This document shows, one piece after another, positions 17,818 to 26,169 of a stretch of 64,000 nt of DNA (positions are counted from its first letter, which is position 1; each line of letters opens with the position of its first letter). Position numbers and translations under genes: made by a program. Origin of the DNA: Desulfomonile tiedjei (GTDB lineage Bacteria; Desulfobacterota; Desulfomonilia; Desulfomonilales; Desulfomonilaceae); NCBI GenBank assembly GCA_016212925.1, contig JACRDF010000025.1:293101-357100 (forward strand), given 5' to 3'. The notes under the pieces are model-generated. The model made no database searches. It was not told where the DNA came from and worked only from the letters and a program-made list of their open reading frames with translations.

Positions 17818-18825
17818 GTGAAACGAGGAAGAAAAGAGCGGATTGATCGAGGAATAAAGGCGCGGTCTGATGACGTTTTCGCACTGACGTCTTATCGCGA
17901 GATGCTTTACGTGGCAGTGCCGCCGGTTCTGCCCGTGATCGCACTCATCATACTTCCTTTGGTCCTGCCCGTTTACTGGCAAAAGGTCCTGATCTCCACA
18001 GCTGTCTTCGCTCTGCTGGCCATGAGTTGGGACTTTCTCGTGTCAGCGGGCATGGTTTCTCTTGGGCAGGCCCTGTTTTTTGGGGTCGGGGCCTACGTGG
18101 CGGGTTCTCTGGACCACTATTTGGGACTGCCCATGTGGGCAACCATACCTCTGGCTACCGTCCTGGGAGGAGCGCTCTGCACCGTTTGCCTGCTGCCCGT
18201 GCTGAGACTACGAGGGGTTTACTTCTCTATGGTTACCCTTGTTTTGCCCCTGATGCTGGAGCGGGTCATCGAAGCTACCGGCATGCTCGGCGGCACTGAA
18301 GGACTTACCGGGTTGCAATCCATCGGGAACCCCTTGGTCGAGATCTACATCCTACTGGCCGTGCTGTGTGTTGCCCTGTTCGGCTTCAGAAGGCTTGTAA
18401 CCACTGATTACGGTTTGGTTCTAAAGGCCATTAAGGACAATGACAGGTCCGTCATGAGCGCGGGGATAAACATATATTGGCTCAAGGCCCAGGCCCTGTT
18501 CGTAGCCGGCTGCGTGGCTGCGTTCTGTGGCGCTTACGTGACGCATGTGTACAGATTTGTGGGCATGCCCGCCTTCGCCCTCGATTACTCCATACTTCCG
18601 CTAGCATCGGCAGTGGTGGGTGGTATGGGGACGTTCGCCGGGTCGCTCATGGGAGCCTTTATACTGGTGCCGCTTTCCGAGGCATTGCGCAGCCTTGGCG
18701 GCCTTCGGACCGTAGTCTATGCACTCTCACTGGTCGTGTTCATCGTGGCCTTGCCCGAAGGGATCTTTCACTACATCCAGAGAAAATACCAGCAGTTCGA
18801 GAGGTGGGTGGAGGTCGAGAGCTAA
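17818..18825 (+). CDS. livM: Branched-chain amino acid-type ABC transporter permease (set 1)
   Basis: 335 residues, GTG start at 17818. LivM-family inner-membrane permease: a basic N-terminus (KRGRKERIDRGIKAR), about nine hydrophobic segments, and family motifs AMSWDFLVSAGMVSLGQALF, the loop LKAIKDNDRSVMSAGIN, and ASAVVGGMGTFAGSLMGAF. It pairs with livH to form the translocation pore. The 260 bp before livG hold a palindromic repeat, so the permease and ATPase genes are separated by repeat DNA yet keep one direction. Confidence 0.92.
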   Translation: MKRGRKERIDRGIKARSDDVFALTSYREMLYVAVPPVLPVIALIILPLVLPVYWQKVLISTAVFALLAMSWDFLVSAGMVSLGQALFFGVGAYVAGSLDHYLGLPMWATIPLATVLGGALCTVCLLPVLRLRGVYFSMVTLVLPLMLERVIEATGMLGGTEGLTGLQSIGNPLVEIYILLAVLCVALFGFRRLVTTDYGLVLKAIKDNDRSVMSAGINIYWLKAQALFVAGCVAAFCGAYVTHVYRFVGMPAFALDYSILPLASAVVGGMGTFAGSLMGAFILVPLSEALRSLGGLRTVVYALSLVVFIVALPEGIFHYIQRKYQQFERWVEVES

Positions 18826-18900
18826 AGATTCGGATTTCATGAATCCGATGCGGCATTCTTGGATTTAACTAAGGGACCTGAAGTAAGCTCCCGCGTTCCC

Positions 18901-18983
18901 GTAGGACCGTCCCGCACAGAACGCGGGATTGCCGGTCACCGGCATAGCTCGGGGCGTTGGACCGGCAGGGACGCCGGCCCTAC
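18901..18983. repeat. Palindromic repeat between livM and livG
   Basis: Bounded by GTAGGACCGTCCCGC and GCCGGCCCTAC, with the inner palindromes CCCGCACAGAACGCGGG and GGACCGGCAGGGACGCCGG. A related GCCGGCAGGGA unit occurs at 52973. Confidence 0.65.
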
Positions 18984-19085
18984 GGAAGGCATTAATTGCC
19001 AGTCCCAAAACGGGGCGATAAATCTATTGACCATGCGAATAGGGCCTGTCGCTCGACGTGACATCGATCCAAAGGTCTTCTGTTC

Positions 19086-19862
19086 ATGGAAGCTGTTGTG
19101 ATGCAGGCAAAAGATCCAGAGACACTCTTAAGCGTGCGCGAATTAAGCAAAAGCTTTGGTGGAGTCCGCGCCGTGATAGGCGTGAGCTTCGACCTCAGGC
19201 GAGGTGAGTTGCTGGGCATAATAGGTCCCAACGGTTCCGGCAAGACAACGCTTGTCAATCTGATCACCGGTTTTCTGACGCCGGATTCCGGCTCTGTCTT
19301 GTACGGAGGCCAAGAAATTACCGGCTGGATGCCCTATCGGATCGCGCGGCTGGGCATAGCCAGGACGTTCCAAATGGTGCGGCCTTTTGCTGAACTCCCG
19401 GCTTTCAAGAACCTCATCATTCCTCTTTTTTCGCCTCGTGTGAAAAGCTTATCAGGCGGCCGATACGGCGACCGTGATGCGGTGGCGAAGGACCTCCTCG
19501 AAGAAGTCGGCTTCGAGAGAGAGTCTTCGGTAACTTACAAAGCCGCAGGCAGCCTGCCCCACGGATATTTGAAGCGTCTGGAACTGGCTAAGTGCCTGGC
19601 ACTGAGAGCGGACCTTATCATACTCGACGAGCTGTTTTCCGGACTGAGCATCGCTGAACTGGCCAGTATTTTGCCGATCATCGAGAAGCTCATGATCGAA
19701 GGGAAGACCATCATCATGATCGAACATCGCCTGCGTGAGCTTTTTAGAATCGCTCACCGTGCGGTAGTCCTGAATTTCGGACGTGCGATCGCGGACGGCA
19801 AGCCCTCCGAAATCATGGAAATGAAAGAGGTCAAACAGGCGTACCTGGGGTCGGAAGACTGA
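19086..19862 (+). CDS. livG: LIV-type ABC transporter ATP-binding protein (set 1)
   Basis: 258 residues. Walker A is GPNGSGKTT, Walker B LIILDE with the catalytic Glu, and the H-loop His lies in IIMIEHRL. Two positions are unusual: the signature loop reads LPHGYLKRLELAKCL where LivG proteins usually have LxYGxQRRLE, and the D-loop region is DELFSGLS where DEPxxGL is normal. The LivG-specific GIARTFQMVRPF block is present. Part of the livK-H-M-G-F set; a composite repeat separates it from livF. Confidence 0.92.
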   Translation: MEAVVMQAKDPETLLSVRELSKSFGGVRAVIGVSFDLRRGELLGIIGPNGSGKTTLVNLITGFLTPDSGSVLYGGQEITGWMPYRIARLGIARTFQMVRPFAELPAFKNLIIPLFSPRVKSLSGGRYGDRDAVAKDLLEEVGFERESSVTYKAAGSLPHGYLKRLELAKCLALRADLIILDELFSGLSIAELASILPIIEKLMIEGKTIIMIEHRLRELFRIAHRAVVLNFGRAIADGKPSEIMEMKEVKQAYLGSED

Positions 19863-19881
19863 GCCTGAAGAAGGGAATTTT

Positions 19882-19988
19882 GCGGGGAGAACCTTTTTGA
19901 AAAAAGGTTCCCCCCGCACCCCTCTCCAAAAACTTCTATATCATGCCCGCCGTACAACCGTTGCTGTCAGCAACGTTTGCACGGCGGG
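19882..19988 (+). repeat. 3'-flanking composite repeat, copy 5
   Basis: Core hairpin GCGGGGAGAACCTTTTT... pairing with GGTTCCCCCCGC (19882-19917), starting 20 bp after the livG stop. Then ACCCCTCTCCAAAAACTTC, TATATCATG, and a palindrome at 19946-19988 with arms CCCGCCGT and ACGGCGGG and an inner GTTGCTGTCAGCAAC. It lies inside an apparent operon, so full termination here is unlikely. Confidence 0.85.
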
Positions 19989-20074
19989 ACAGGACATAGA
20001 GCTTTTTAGAAAGGGCCTGCGGAGATTCTTCTATAGAGGTCTCATTCGCAGATTCTTTGGTGCGGGAATCCATC

Positions 20075-20821
20075 ATGCTGGAATTGTCAAATCTAATGGT
20101 CTTCTATGAGAACGCCCTGGCGCTGAACGACTTCAACATGCGAGTGGAAGCCGGCCAGATTGTGGCTGTGATAGGCTCGAACAGTGCCGGCAAAACCACG
20201 CTGATGAACACCGTTTCAGGGCTCATAATAGATACCAAGGTGAAAGAACAACGCAAAGGCGGCGAACGGATAACCGTATACGGAACAGTTACCCTTGACG
20301 GGGAGGACGTCACCGCGCTGTACCCCAACGAGAGGGTCCGCCGCGGCATGGTCCTGTGTCGAGAGCGCCACCCCATCTTTCCCGAGTCCGATCTTGTGGA
20401 AAACCTTAGAATAGCCGGCTATCTGCGGAAGAGATCGCAAGTGCGCGAGATGATAGATTATGTCTTCCAACTTTTTCCCACTCTGGTGCGTCTCAAGACG
20501 CGTAAGGCCGGGTTCCTGAGCGGCGGTGAGCAGCAGATGCTCTCAATCGGGATGGCCCTTATCGTGAAACCGCGCCTCCTTCTCTTGGACGAACCGCTGC
20601 TGGGGTTGAGCCCTGTCATGCAGAGCACCCTGATCGATGCCATAAAGAAAATCAGGACCGAAACCGGTCTCACCATTGTCATCGCAGAACAGTTCGCTCG
20701 TCCCATACTACCGATGATCGACCACGGATATATAATAGAAAACGGCATGCTGACCATGGAAGGCAGCGGAATGGAGCTTATGGACAACCCCGAAGTCAAA
20801 GGGGCCTACTTCGGCGTGTAA
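20075..20821 (+). CDS. livF: LIV-type ABC transporter ATP-binding protein (set 1)
   Basis: About 248 residues from the ATG at 20075; TTG 20057 and GTG 20060 are possible. Walker A GSNSAGKTT, signature FLSGGEQQML, Walker B LLLLDEP, D-loop LLGLSP and H-region VIAEQF are present. Compared with typical LivF it has a longer loop after strand 3 (IIDTKVKEQRKGGERITVYG) and CRERHPIFP where VPEGRxxFP is normal. Last transporter gene of set 1, followed by repeats and then the acyl-CoA ligase gene. Confidence 0.92.
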   Translation: MLELSNLMVFYENALALNDFNMRVEAGQIVAVIGSNSAGKTTLMNTVSGLIIDTKVKEQRKGGERITVYGTVTLDGEDVTALYPNERVRRGMVLCRERHPIFPESDLVENLRIAGYLRKRSQVREMIDYVFQLFPTLVRLKTRKAGFLSGGEQQMLSIGMALIVKPRLLLLDEPLLGLSPVMQSTLIDAIKKIRTETGLTIVIAEQFARPILPMIDHGYIIENGMLTMEGSGMELMDNPEVKGAYFGV

Positions 20822-20851
20822 ACGGAAGATAGGAAAGCTATTGAAAAGGCT

Positions 20852-20943
20852 TGCAGGAGGAAACTTTTTGCAAAAAGTTTCCCCCTACACCCTCTTCAAA
20901 AACTCCCATATCTTGGGCCCTAGCGCCTGGCGTCGCTAGGGCC
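20852..20943 (+). repeat. 3'-flanking composite repeat, copy 6
   Basis: 31 bp after the livF stop: AGGAGGAAACTTTTTGCAAA with AAGTTTCCCCCT, then ACACCCTCTTCAAAAACTCC, CATATCTTG, and a palindrome GGCCCTAGCGCCTGGCGTCG with CTAGGGCC at 20915-20943. A partial GTTTTTTGGGAGGGGTCTGG at 21045-21065 may be a second, inverted fragment. Confidence 0.8.
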
Positions 20944-21103
20944 GAGGAAATCATAACCCTAGGTCTCGAAGACGAGGTGAGGGCTTTGAGCGGACTGGTC
21001 TAGGAAGGTCGCAAACTCGCGGAGCAAAGCGACGCAGCTTGCCCAGATGGCGTTTTTTGGGAGGGGTCTGGGGACTTAGGCCTTAAAATAAGCTGTTGTC
21101 CCG

Positions 21104-21290
21104 GAGGGACATCCCGATAGTAGCCCGGCGATTTATCGCCGGGAATGAGGGGCCAAAAGAACCTTCAGCGTCCCCGAGGGGCGTCCGAAGGATCAATCCT
21201 TCGGACGCCCCTCGGGGACGCTGAACTGAATCATTCCTAACCGTTCACCCGGCAATGAATTGCCGGGCTACTATCATGGAGCCCCGCTGG
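21104..21290. repeat. Nested palindromes including a 30-bp perfect hairpin
   Basis: Outer unit: TAGTAGCCCGGCGATTTATC with GCCGGG, answered by CCCGGCAATGAATTGCCGGG with CTACTA. Inner unit: a perfect inverted repeat at 21164-21225, arms of 30 bases starting TTCAGCGTCCCCGAGGGGCG and separated by only two bases. A GTCCCGGAGGGAC unit precedes it. Related GGGAC/GCCCGGCGAT units recur at 16672 and 63605. Apart from the copy-6 repeat, 20822-21416 holds no gene. Confidence 0.8.
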
Positions 21291-21416
21291 GGCTCACAAA
21301 TCCAGGAGGCTTGTTATTTTAACGCCTATGGTATCCGGGGAACTTCTTTTCTAAGCAAAAAGAGGGTTCACCGAAAAATCTCAACACGGCTGTTAAAAAC
21401 GGAGGACTCTGAATTA

Positions 21417-23054
21417 ATGTTGCCTTCGGCACAACCGAGCATTTTCAAGGCGTTTGAAGCCAATGCTGCGAAGTATCCCGATAAGACCGCTGTGTCGTTT
21501 CTCGGGACACAGTTCTCTTACAAGGATCTTTTGAGGTTGGCAGAAAAGTTCGCCGCGGGCCTTGCCGCTACAGGCATGAAAAAGCGCGATCGCATAGTCA
21601 TGTACATCCCCAATTCCGCACAGTTCGTGGTCTCTTGGCTGGGCATACAGAGATTAGGAGCCGTGGCTGTGCCCATTACCCCGATCTACACGTCGTTCGA
21701 TCTGAAGTACATAGCCAATGACACGGGGGCCCGCGGGGTTGTATGTTCCGATCGCAACTTCGGGTACGTAAAACAGGCGATGCCTGATACCGGCATAGAA
21801 CGCGTGTTCGTCACCAATCTGGCAGACCTGCTTCCCTTCTGGAAGCGTGCATTTGGCATTCTTGCGGACAAGGTGCCTCGGGGCAAAGTCGAGAAAGCGC
21901 CTTTCGTCAGCCTTATGAAGACTATGGTTACCTCGTCCCATCCGCCCGCTCCGGACCCTGCAAGTCAGGAGGAGGACATTGCTGAAATCCTCTATACCGG
22001 TGGCACTACCAAACATCCCAAAGGTGTGCCCATAACTCACGGGCTGTTTCTTGTTTCCTCCGAGGAGCAGCTTGCTGTTCGAGACCCTCTTTTCCCCAAG
22101 GATAAAGACGTAATCATGGGAGGGGCGCCGCTGTTCCACATCCTCGGGCAGACATGCAGCCTGTCGACCGTGGTCGTCGGAGGCGGCACCGTGGTCGTTC
22201 AACCCAGGGTGAACCTCGATGCGATCTTTGATTCCATCCAGAGACTCAGAGCCACTACCCTCATCGGCGTGCCCGCGTTTTACCGGATGATCCTCGAACA
22301 CGACCGAGTGGACCAGTACGACCTGTCTTCCTTGAAATACTGCTTCTCCGGAGGGGATGTTCTCCCCGTGGAAGTGGCAAGGCGCTGGAAAAGCCGCTTC
22401 GGGCTGGACATTTATCAAGGCTACGGCGCGACGGAGACCTGCGGCGGAATCGTCATGTGCCCCACAGATCGAGAGAGTCCACCCCTGAGTATGGGAATAA
22501 AAATGCCCAGCAAGCATATAAGGATACTGGAACCGGGCGGAATGGAGCCGGTAAAGGAAGGCGATCCCGGCGAGATGGCGGTCTCGTCAGACAAGATGGT
22601 TCGCTCGTACCTGAACAAACCCGAAGAGACGGAAGCTTCGTTTGTAGAGATTGACGGTCGGCTGTGGTACCGAACGTCAGATATAGTCCGTAGGGATGAG
22701 AACGGGTTCCTTTACTTTGTGGACCGCGCTGTCGATACCATCAAACACAAGGGCTACCGCATTTCAGCATCGGAAATCGAGGCCGTGCTTCAGGAGCATC
22801 CCGCGGTGATCGAGTCCTGCGTTGTGGGTATCCCTGACGCCAAAGTGGGAGAGCGCATCAAGGCTTTCGTGGTCCTAAAAAAAGACGTAAAAGGCATCAC
22901 AGGTTACGACCTGTTAAAGTGGTGCCGCGACAAGCTCATTCAATACAAAATCCCGCAATACATCGAGTTTCGAGACATGCTCCCCAAATCCAAAGTCGGC
23001 AAACTCCTCCGACGAGAAATCCGCAGCGAAGAAAAGAAACGCCTGGAGACCTAA
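21417..23054 (+). CDS. Acyl-CoA synthetase (AMP-forming), ANL superfamily
   Basis: 545 residues. The ATG at 21417 is decided by GGAGGA about 10 bases upstream; the frame is open further but runs through repeat DNA. ANL motifs: A3 loop LYTGGTTKHPKGVPITH, A5 YQGYGATET, A7 YRTSDIV, A8 hinge DRAVDTIKHKGYRISASE, and the C-terminal catalytic Lys in LPKSKVGKLLRREI. The likely reaction is carboxylate + ATP + CoA to acyl-CoA. It ends the first LIV gene set, so its substrate may be the imported compound (inference). Substrate class (medium/long-chain or aromatic) cannot be read from the sequence. Confidence 0.88.
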   Translation: MLPSAQPSIFKAFEANAAKYPDKTAVSFLGTQFSYKDLLRLAEKFAAGLAATGMKKRDRIVMYIPNSAQFVVSWLGIQRLGAVAVPITPIYTSFDLKYIANDTGARGVVCSDRNFGYVKQAMPDTGIERVFVTNLADLLPFWKRAFGILADKVPRGKVEKAPFVSLMKTMVTSSHPPAPDPASQEEDIAEILYTGGTTKHPKGVPITHGLFLVSSEEQLAVRDPLFPKDKDVIMGGAPLFHILGQTCSLSTVVVGGGTVVVQPRVNLDAIFDSIQRLRATTLIGVPAFYRMILEHDRVDQYDLSSLKYCFSGGDVLPVEVARRWKSRFGLDIYQGYGATETCGGIVMCPTDRESPPLSMGIKMPSKHIRILEPGGMEPVKEGDPGEMAVSSDKMVRSYLNKPEETEASFVEIDGRLWYRTSDIVRRDENGFLYFVDRAVDTIKHKGYRISASEIEAVLQEHPAVIESCVVGIPDAKVGERIKAFVVLKKDVKGITGYDLLKWCRDKLIQYKIPQYIEFRDMLPKSKVGKLLRREIRSEEKKRLET

Positions 23055-23106
23055 GAAGAAGAGGGGGAAGCGAAGGGAAGGAAAGGGGAGGGAAGCGAAG
23101 AGGAAA

Positions 23107-23291
23107 TGCGCGGGGAGAGCCCTTTTTGTAAAAACTGCTGCGCGCAGGGCGATAACCAGCCTTTATGCCGCCGCGGCCTTAGCGAATCGAGGGGTCCATC
23201 GAAGACAGATATGGCCCCGCGCCGAGTGGCCCCGCACCCCTCTCCCAAAAACTTTATTATGCCTTTTTCCGGGCTGCGCCCGGAAAAAAGG
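23107..23291 (+). repeat. 3'-flanking composite repeat, copy 7 (long form)
   Basis: 53 bp after the ligase stop. GCGGGGAGAGCCCTTTTTGT, an insert starting ACTGCTGCGCGCAGGG of about 115 bases, closing CCCCGCACCCCTCTCCCAAA, then TTATTATG and a palindrome CCTTTTTCCGGGCTGCGCCC with GGAAAAAAGG (23262-23291). The insert aligns with that of the copy downstream of valS. Confidence 0.85.
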
Positions 23292-23371
23292 ATAAAAGTT
23301 TGCCGCGTCTTTTCAAGGCGTGCCTTTGAAGAAATCCTGTCTGTCAAACTAACGGGCAATAATTGTAGCCC

Positions 23372-23434
23372 ATGTGGGGCAGGCTTTCCAGCCTGCCATT
23401 CGCGAAAAGGCAGGCTGGAAAGCCTGCCCCACAT
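23372..23434. repeat. Perfect 26-bp inverted repeat
   Basis: Arms at 23372-23397 and 23409-23434, beginning ATGTGGGGCAGGCTTTCCAG, separated by 11 bases. It lies between the convergent ligase and TauE/SafE genes. The remainder of 23055-23517 holds only the long composite repeat. Confidence 0.85.
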
Positions 23435-23517
23435 ACAAAGTCTCAAGATGCCTCGGAATCCCAGCCGTCTTCGTCTAACCGATCCGGATCTATCTCAACC
23501 TCCCCCAGTCAATGCCA

Positions 23518-24285
23518 TCAATGTCCTCCCGGAATATTGAACATCATATGTATTCCCGCGAGGGACAGGCCGAAGATGAATATTTCTTTAAGCGTCTGAT
23601 CGGGTATTCGGCCGGCCAGCCGCGGACCTATTTGCCCGCCCAAAAGAACCCCCGGCAGTGCCCAAAGTACCAGGCCCGCGGAGAATTTGTCTCCTATTGC
23701 AACGTGTAGTATCGCAGCCAAGGTGGCATTGGCGGCCATGACAATCAGGCAGGCCCCCATCGCGGATTCCATGTTCAGTCGAAGTCGATTGCGAAGGATA
23801 GGCACCAGGAAGTCGCCCACACCCATGGACAAAAGGCCTGTCAGGACAGCGAAGACCGTGGACAGCCACAGATACGGCGCGGTCCGGCGAAAAGAGACTT
23901 TCTTCACGAGCGAGGTCTCGAAATCGTCCTGTGTGGAAACAAAGACCAGAGCCAGAGCCAGGCTGAGGACCCCTAAAAGGAAAACCAGGTAGTCCGCGGA
24001 TACCAGTTTGGACAGCCATACGCCTATGGGAACACCGATGAATGCAGCGGCCGCCAAGTACAAAGACAGTCCCAAGTCGGTCTTTTTGGCTCTGATCACC
24101 GCCAGGCTGCCCGATCCCATGCCCCCCACCTGAATCACCAATGAGGTCACCACAGCCTTGGAAGGGTCCAACTGGGCCACAAGTATCAGGTAAGGCATCC
24201 AAAGTATGCCGCCACCGAATCCGACCAGCGTGGCCAGAGTTGCAATGATAAAGCCCGCGGGCAGGGCCATCCACTCACCAGTCAT
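23518..24285 (-). CDS. Sulfite exporter TauE/SafE family membrane protein
   Basis: 255 residues with about eight hydrophobic helices in two similar halves. TauE/SafE features: LATLVGFGGGILWMPYLIL near the N-terminus and the matching second-half block VLTGLLSMGVGDFLVPIL, plus GALPGxxLGxxxG-like WALPGVLLGGQIGPRLA. Members export or import sulfite, sulfoacetate and related organosulfur anions. The ATG overlaps the stop of the HAMP protein gene by 4 bp (ATGA), so the two are one transcription unit. In a sulfur-metabolising bacterium a sulfur anion would be a natural substrate, but this is inference. Confidence 0.88.
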   Translation of the reverse strand: MTGEWMALPAGFIIATLATLVGFGGGILWMPYLILVAQLDPSKAVVTSLVIQVGGMGSGSLAVIRAKKTDLGLSLYLAAAAFIGVPIGVWLSKLVSADYLVFLLGVLSLALALVFVSTQDDFETSLVKKVSFRRTAPYLWLSTVFAVLTGLLSMGVGDFLVPILRNRLRLNMESAMGACLIVMAANATLAAILHVAIGDKFSAGLVLWALPGVLLGGQIGPRLAGRIPDQTLKEIFIFGLSLAGIHMMFNIPGGH

Positions 24286-24893
24286 CGGTTTTCTTTCACC
24301 TCCGATGCGGCCAATGGAGCGGGAAACAGTTTGAACTCCTCCAGAATTTCGTTGAATCCGGCCAGCGTATCCTCTATTTCATCGAGCTGATCACGGCCCG
24401 CAGGATCGTCTTCCATTCGAGCCCGAAGTTTTTCAAGTTGAGGCTTAACGGAAGACTCCACGGACAGCCCGAGGGCCACAATCTCTTGAATATTACTGGT
24501 CAACCCGTTGATCGTTTCTCCAACAAGGCCTATCTCGTCCCGTCTGTGAATCTTGATAGTCCTGCTGAGATCGCCTTCAGATATCGCCCTGGAATGTTCC
24601 ACCATCTTCTGAAGGGGACCGGTGATCCTCCTGATAAACATGACCAGAACAATCAAGGTGACGACAGCTTGAACGACGCCCATCAGGAACGCCTTGTTCC
24701 GTAAAGATTCCATCCGGTGGCGCACGTTCTCGACTATGGTCGAAGCCGAGGCAACAGACTCGGTCACCGTCTCCGGGCCAGGGGTGGCTTCTCGTATGGC
24801 CCACACAAATTCAATTGTTATGAGGAGTGACGCGGCCGCAATCAGGCCAAAATAAGAGAGCATTTTTCTCTCCAAGCTGTAACGTTTTTCCAT
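24282..24893 (-). CDS. HAMP-domain membrane protein without output domain
   Basis: 203 residues. TM1 (MLSYFGLIAAASLLITIEFVWA) and TM2 (FLMGVVQAVVTLIVLVMFI) bracket a short periplasmic segment of about 50 residues. A HAMP domain follows (RRITGPLQKMVEHSRAISEGDLSRTI) and then a coiled coil to the end. There is no kinase, cyclase or methyl-accepting signalling domain, so it resembles a truncated chemoreceptor or a regulator acting through its helical tail. It is translationally coupled to the TauE/SafE gene, hinting that it senses something related to that transport (inference). Confidence 0.82.
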   Translation of the reverse strand: MEKRYSLERKMLSYFGLIAAASLLITIEFVWAIREATPGPETVTESVASASTIVENVRHRMESLRNKAFLMGVVQAVVTLIVLVMFIRRITGPLQKMVEHSRAISEGDLSRTIKIHRRDEIGLVGETINGLTSNIQEIVALGLSVESSVKPQLEKLRARMEDDPAGRDQLDEIEDTLAGFNEILEEFKLFPAPLAASEVKENR

Positions 24894-25118
24894 GGCGGAT
24901 CTCTCCCCAATCGGATTCTAATGAGACACGGAAAGCCTGATAAGCCCTTTGTATAGTCCCGTGCATGTAAAATTGCAAGGCCGGCCCCCGGCAATGACGA
25001 TTGGAGGTGAAGCGATTTCCTCAAAACAAATGATTACCTCGCCGTGGTGGTTCATCATTCCTTGCGGCCGGACAATCTGTTATTATTGCGTCGATTGCAG
25101 AACCCCGGAGGGACTGAA

Positions 25119-25904
25119 ATGGCAGAAGCGGTAAAAGCGATTCTGTGCGGCGAGATAGCCACTGTTTTGTTGGACCGCCCCAAAGCATTCAATGCCTTTG
25201 ACCTGGACACCATAACCGTATTCGCGGAGCATCTGATCAACTTGGCGGCTGATGAGACGATCCGAGGCGTTGTGATCTCCGGTCAAGGCAACGCATTCTG
25301 CGCGGGCGGTGACCTCAAGTGGGTGAATAGCTGGCCCGACGGTCCTGCCGCAGCTTTCCACAATTTGGCGGCACGCTACCATCAGGCTATCCTTGAGATT
25401 CGGCGCATGAGGAAGCCTGTCATTGCTGCAATCAACGGGATTGCCGCGGGCGGTGGATTCTCGTTGGCGCTTGCTTGCGATTTTCGAGTCATGGCAAAGT
25501 CCGCTGTTTTCAGGCAGGCTTACACTTCCAATGGACTCTCCATTGATGGTGGAGGAACATTCACTCTTCCAAGGCTAGTGGGCTTGGCCCGTGCGTTTGA
25601 GATTGCAGCCTTCGATCAGCCGATCTCCGCGGAACAGGCACGGAAATGGGGCTTGGTCACCAAGGTAGTGGAAGACGGTAAAGCCTTGGACGAAGCGATA
25701 TTTATGGCCGAGGTGTTGGCTCAGAGGTCGATTCAATCGTTCGGGTACGCGAAACAGCTTCTGACCGATTCGTTCAACAACTCCTTTGAGACTCATCTGG
25801 AGCTTGAGCGAGCAGCGCTTCGCTCCTGTGCCGCTCATGCCGAGGGGAGAGAAGGATTGACCGCGTTTCTTGAGAAGCGTAAGCCAGTTTTTAACCCGCA
25901 GTAG
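25119..25904 (+). CDS. Enoyl-CoA hydratase/isomerase family protein
   Basis: Crotonase-fold enzyme, 261 residues. The ATG at 25119 is decided by GGAGGGAC 5-12 bases upstream; the longer frame from 25044 has no such site. Oxyanion-hole segments are GQGNAFCAGGDLKW and GIAAGGGFSLALACDFRV. At the catalytic acid position the sequence is TSNGLSIDGGGTFTLPRL, with Asp rather than the Glu of classical hydratases, more like the isomerase/PaaG-type branch. It could act in beta-oxidation or aromatic-acid degradation of CoA esters made by the neighbouring ligase. The exact reaction is uncertain. Confidence 0.87.
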   Translation: MAEAVKAILCGEIATVLLDRPKAFNAFDLDTITVFAEHLINLAADETIRGVVISGQGNAFCAGGDLKWVNSWPDGPAAAFHNLAARYHQAILEIRRMRKPVIAAINGIAAGGGFSLALACDFRVMAKSAVFRQAYTSNGLSIDGGGTFTLPRLVGLARAFEIAAFDQPISAEQARKWGLVTKVVEDGKALDEAIFMAEVLAQRSIQSFGYAKQLLTDSFNNSFETHLELERAALRSCAAHAEGREGLTAFLEKRKPVFNPQ

Positions 25905-25937
25905 CTGTAATCAGTAACCATTCAGTCTTTGGAGGCA

Positions 25938-26030
25938 AAAATCCCCCCTCGCCCCCCTTTAGAAAAGGGGGGTAAGAAGTCGATGCCAGTTCCCCCCCTT
26001 AATAAAGGGGGGTTAGGGGGGATTTTGGGA
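25938..26030. repeat. C/G-tract palindromic repeat
   Basis: AAAATCCCCCCTCGCCCCCC with an AGAAAAGGGGGG hairpin, then CCCCCCTTAATAAAGGGGGG and TTAGGGGGGATTTT. The outer arms AAAATCCCCCC and GGGGGGATTTT pair across the unit. Confidence 0.7.
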
Positions 26031-26105
26031 AAACGGATGAAGTCTGATTCGCTGCAATTCTTCTCCTTCCCCCGCGTAACTGAACGATTACTGTAATCAT
26101 GCGCA

Positions 26106-26134
26106 TTGACTTGCAAGAGGTCTTTTATTATACC
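26106..26134 (+). promoter_or_regulatory. Candidate promoter of the small membrane protein gene
   Basis: TTGACT at 26106, a 17-base spacer, TATACC at 26129. The downstream ATG at 26170 has GGGAGGAG as ribosome site. Confidence 0.5.
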
Positions 26135-26169
26135 GTTCAGGTCAGAAATGGAATCCCGGGAGGAGCCGC

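Noticed and set aside
21654..22517. 287-codon minus-strand ORF
   Set aside because: Antisense to the acyl-CoA ligase; no recognisable protein features.
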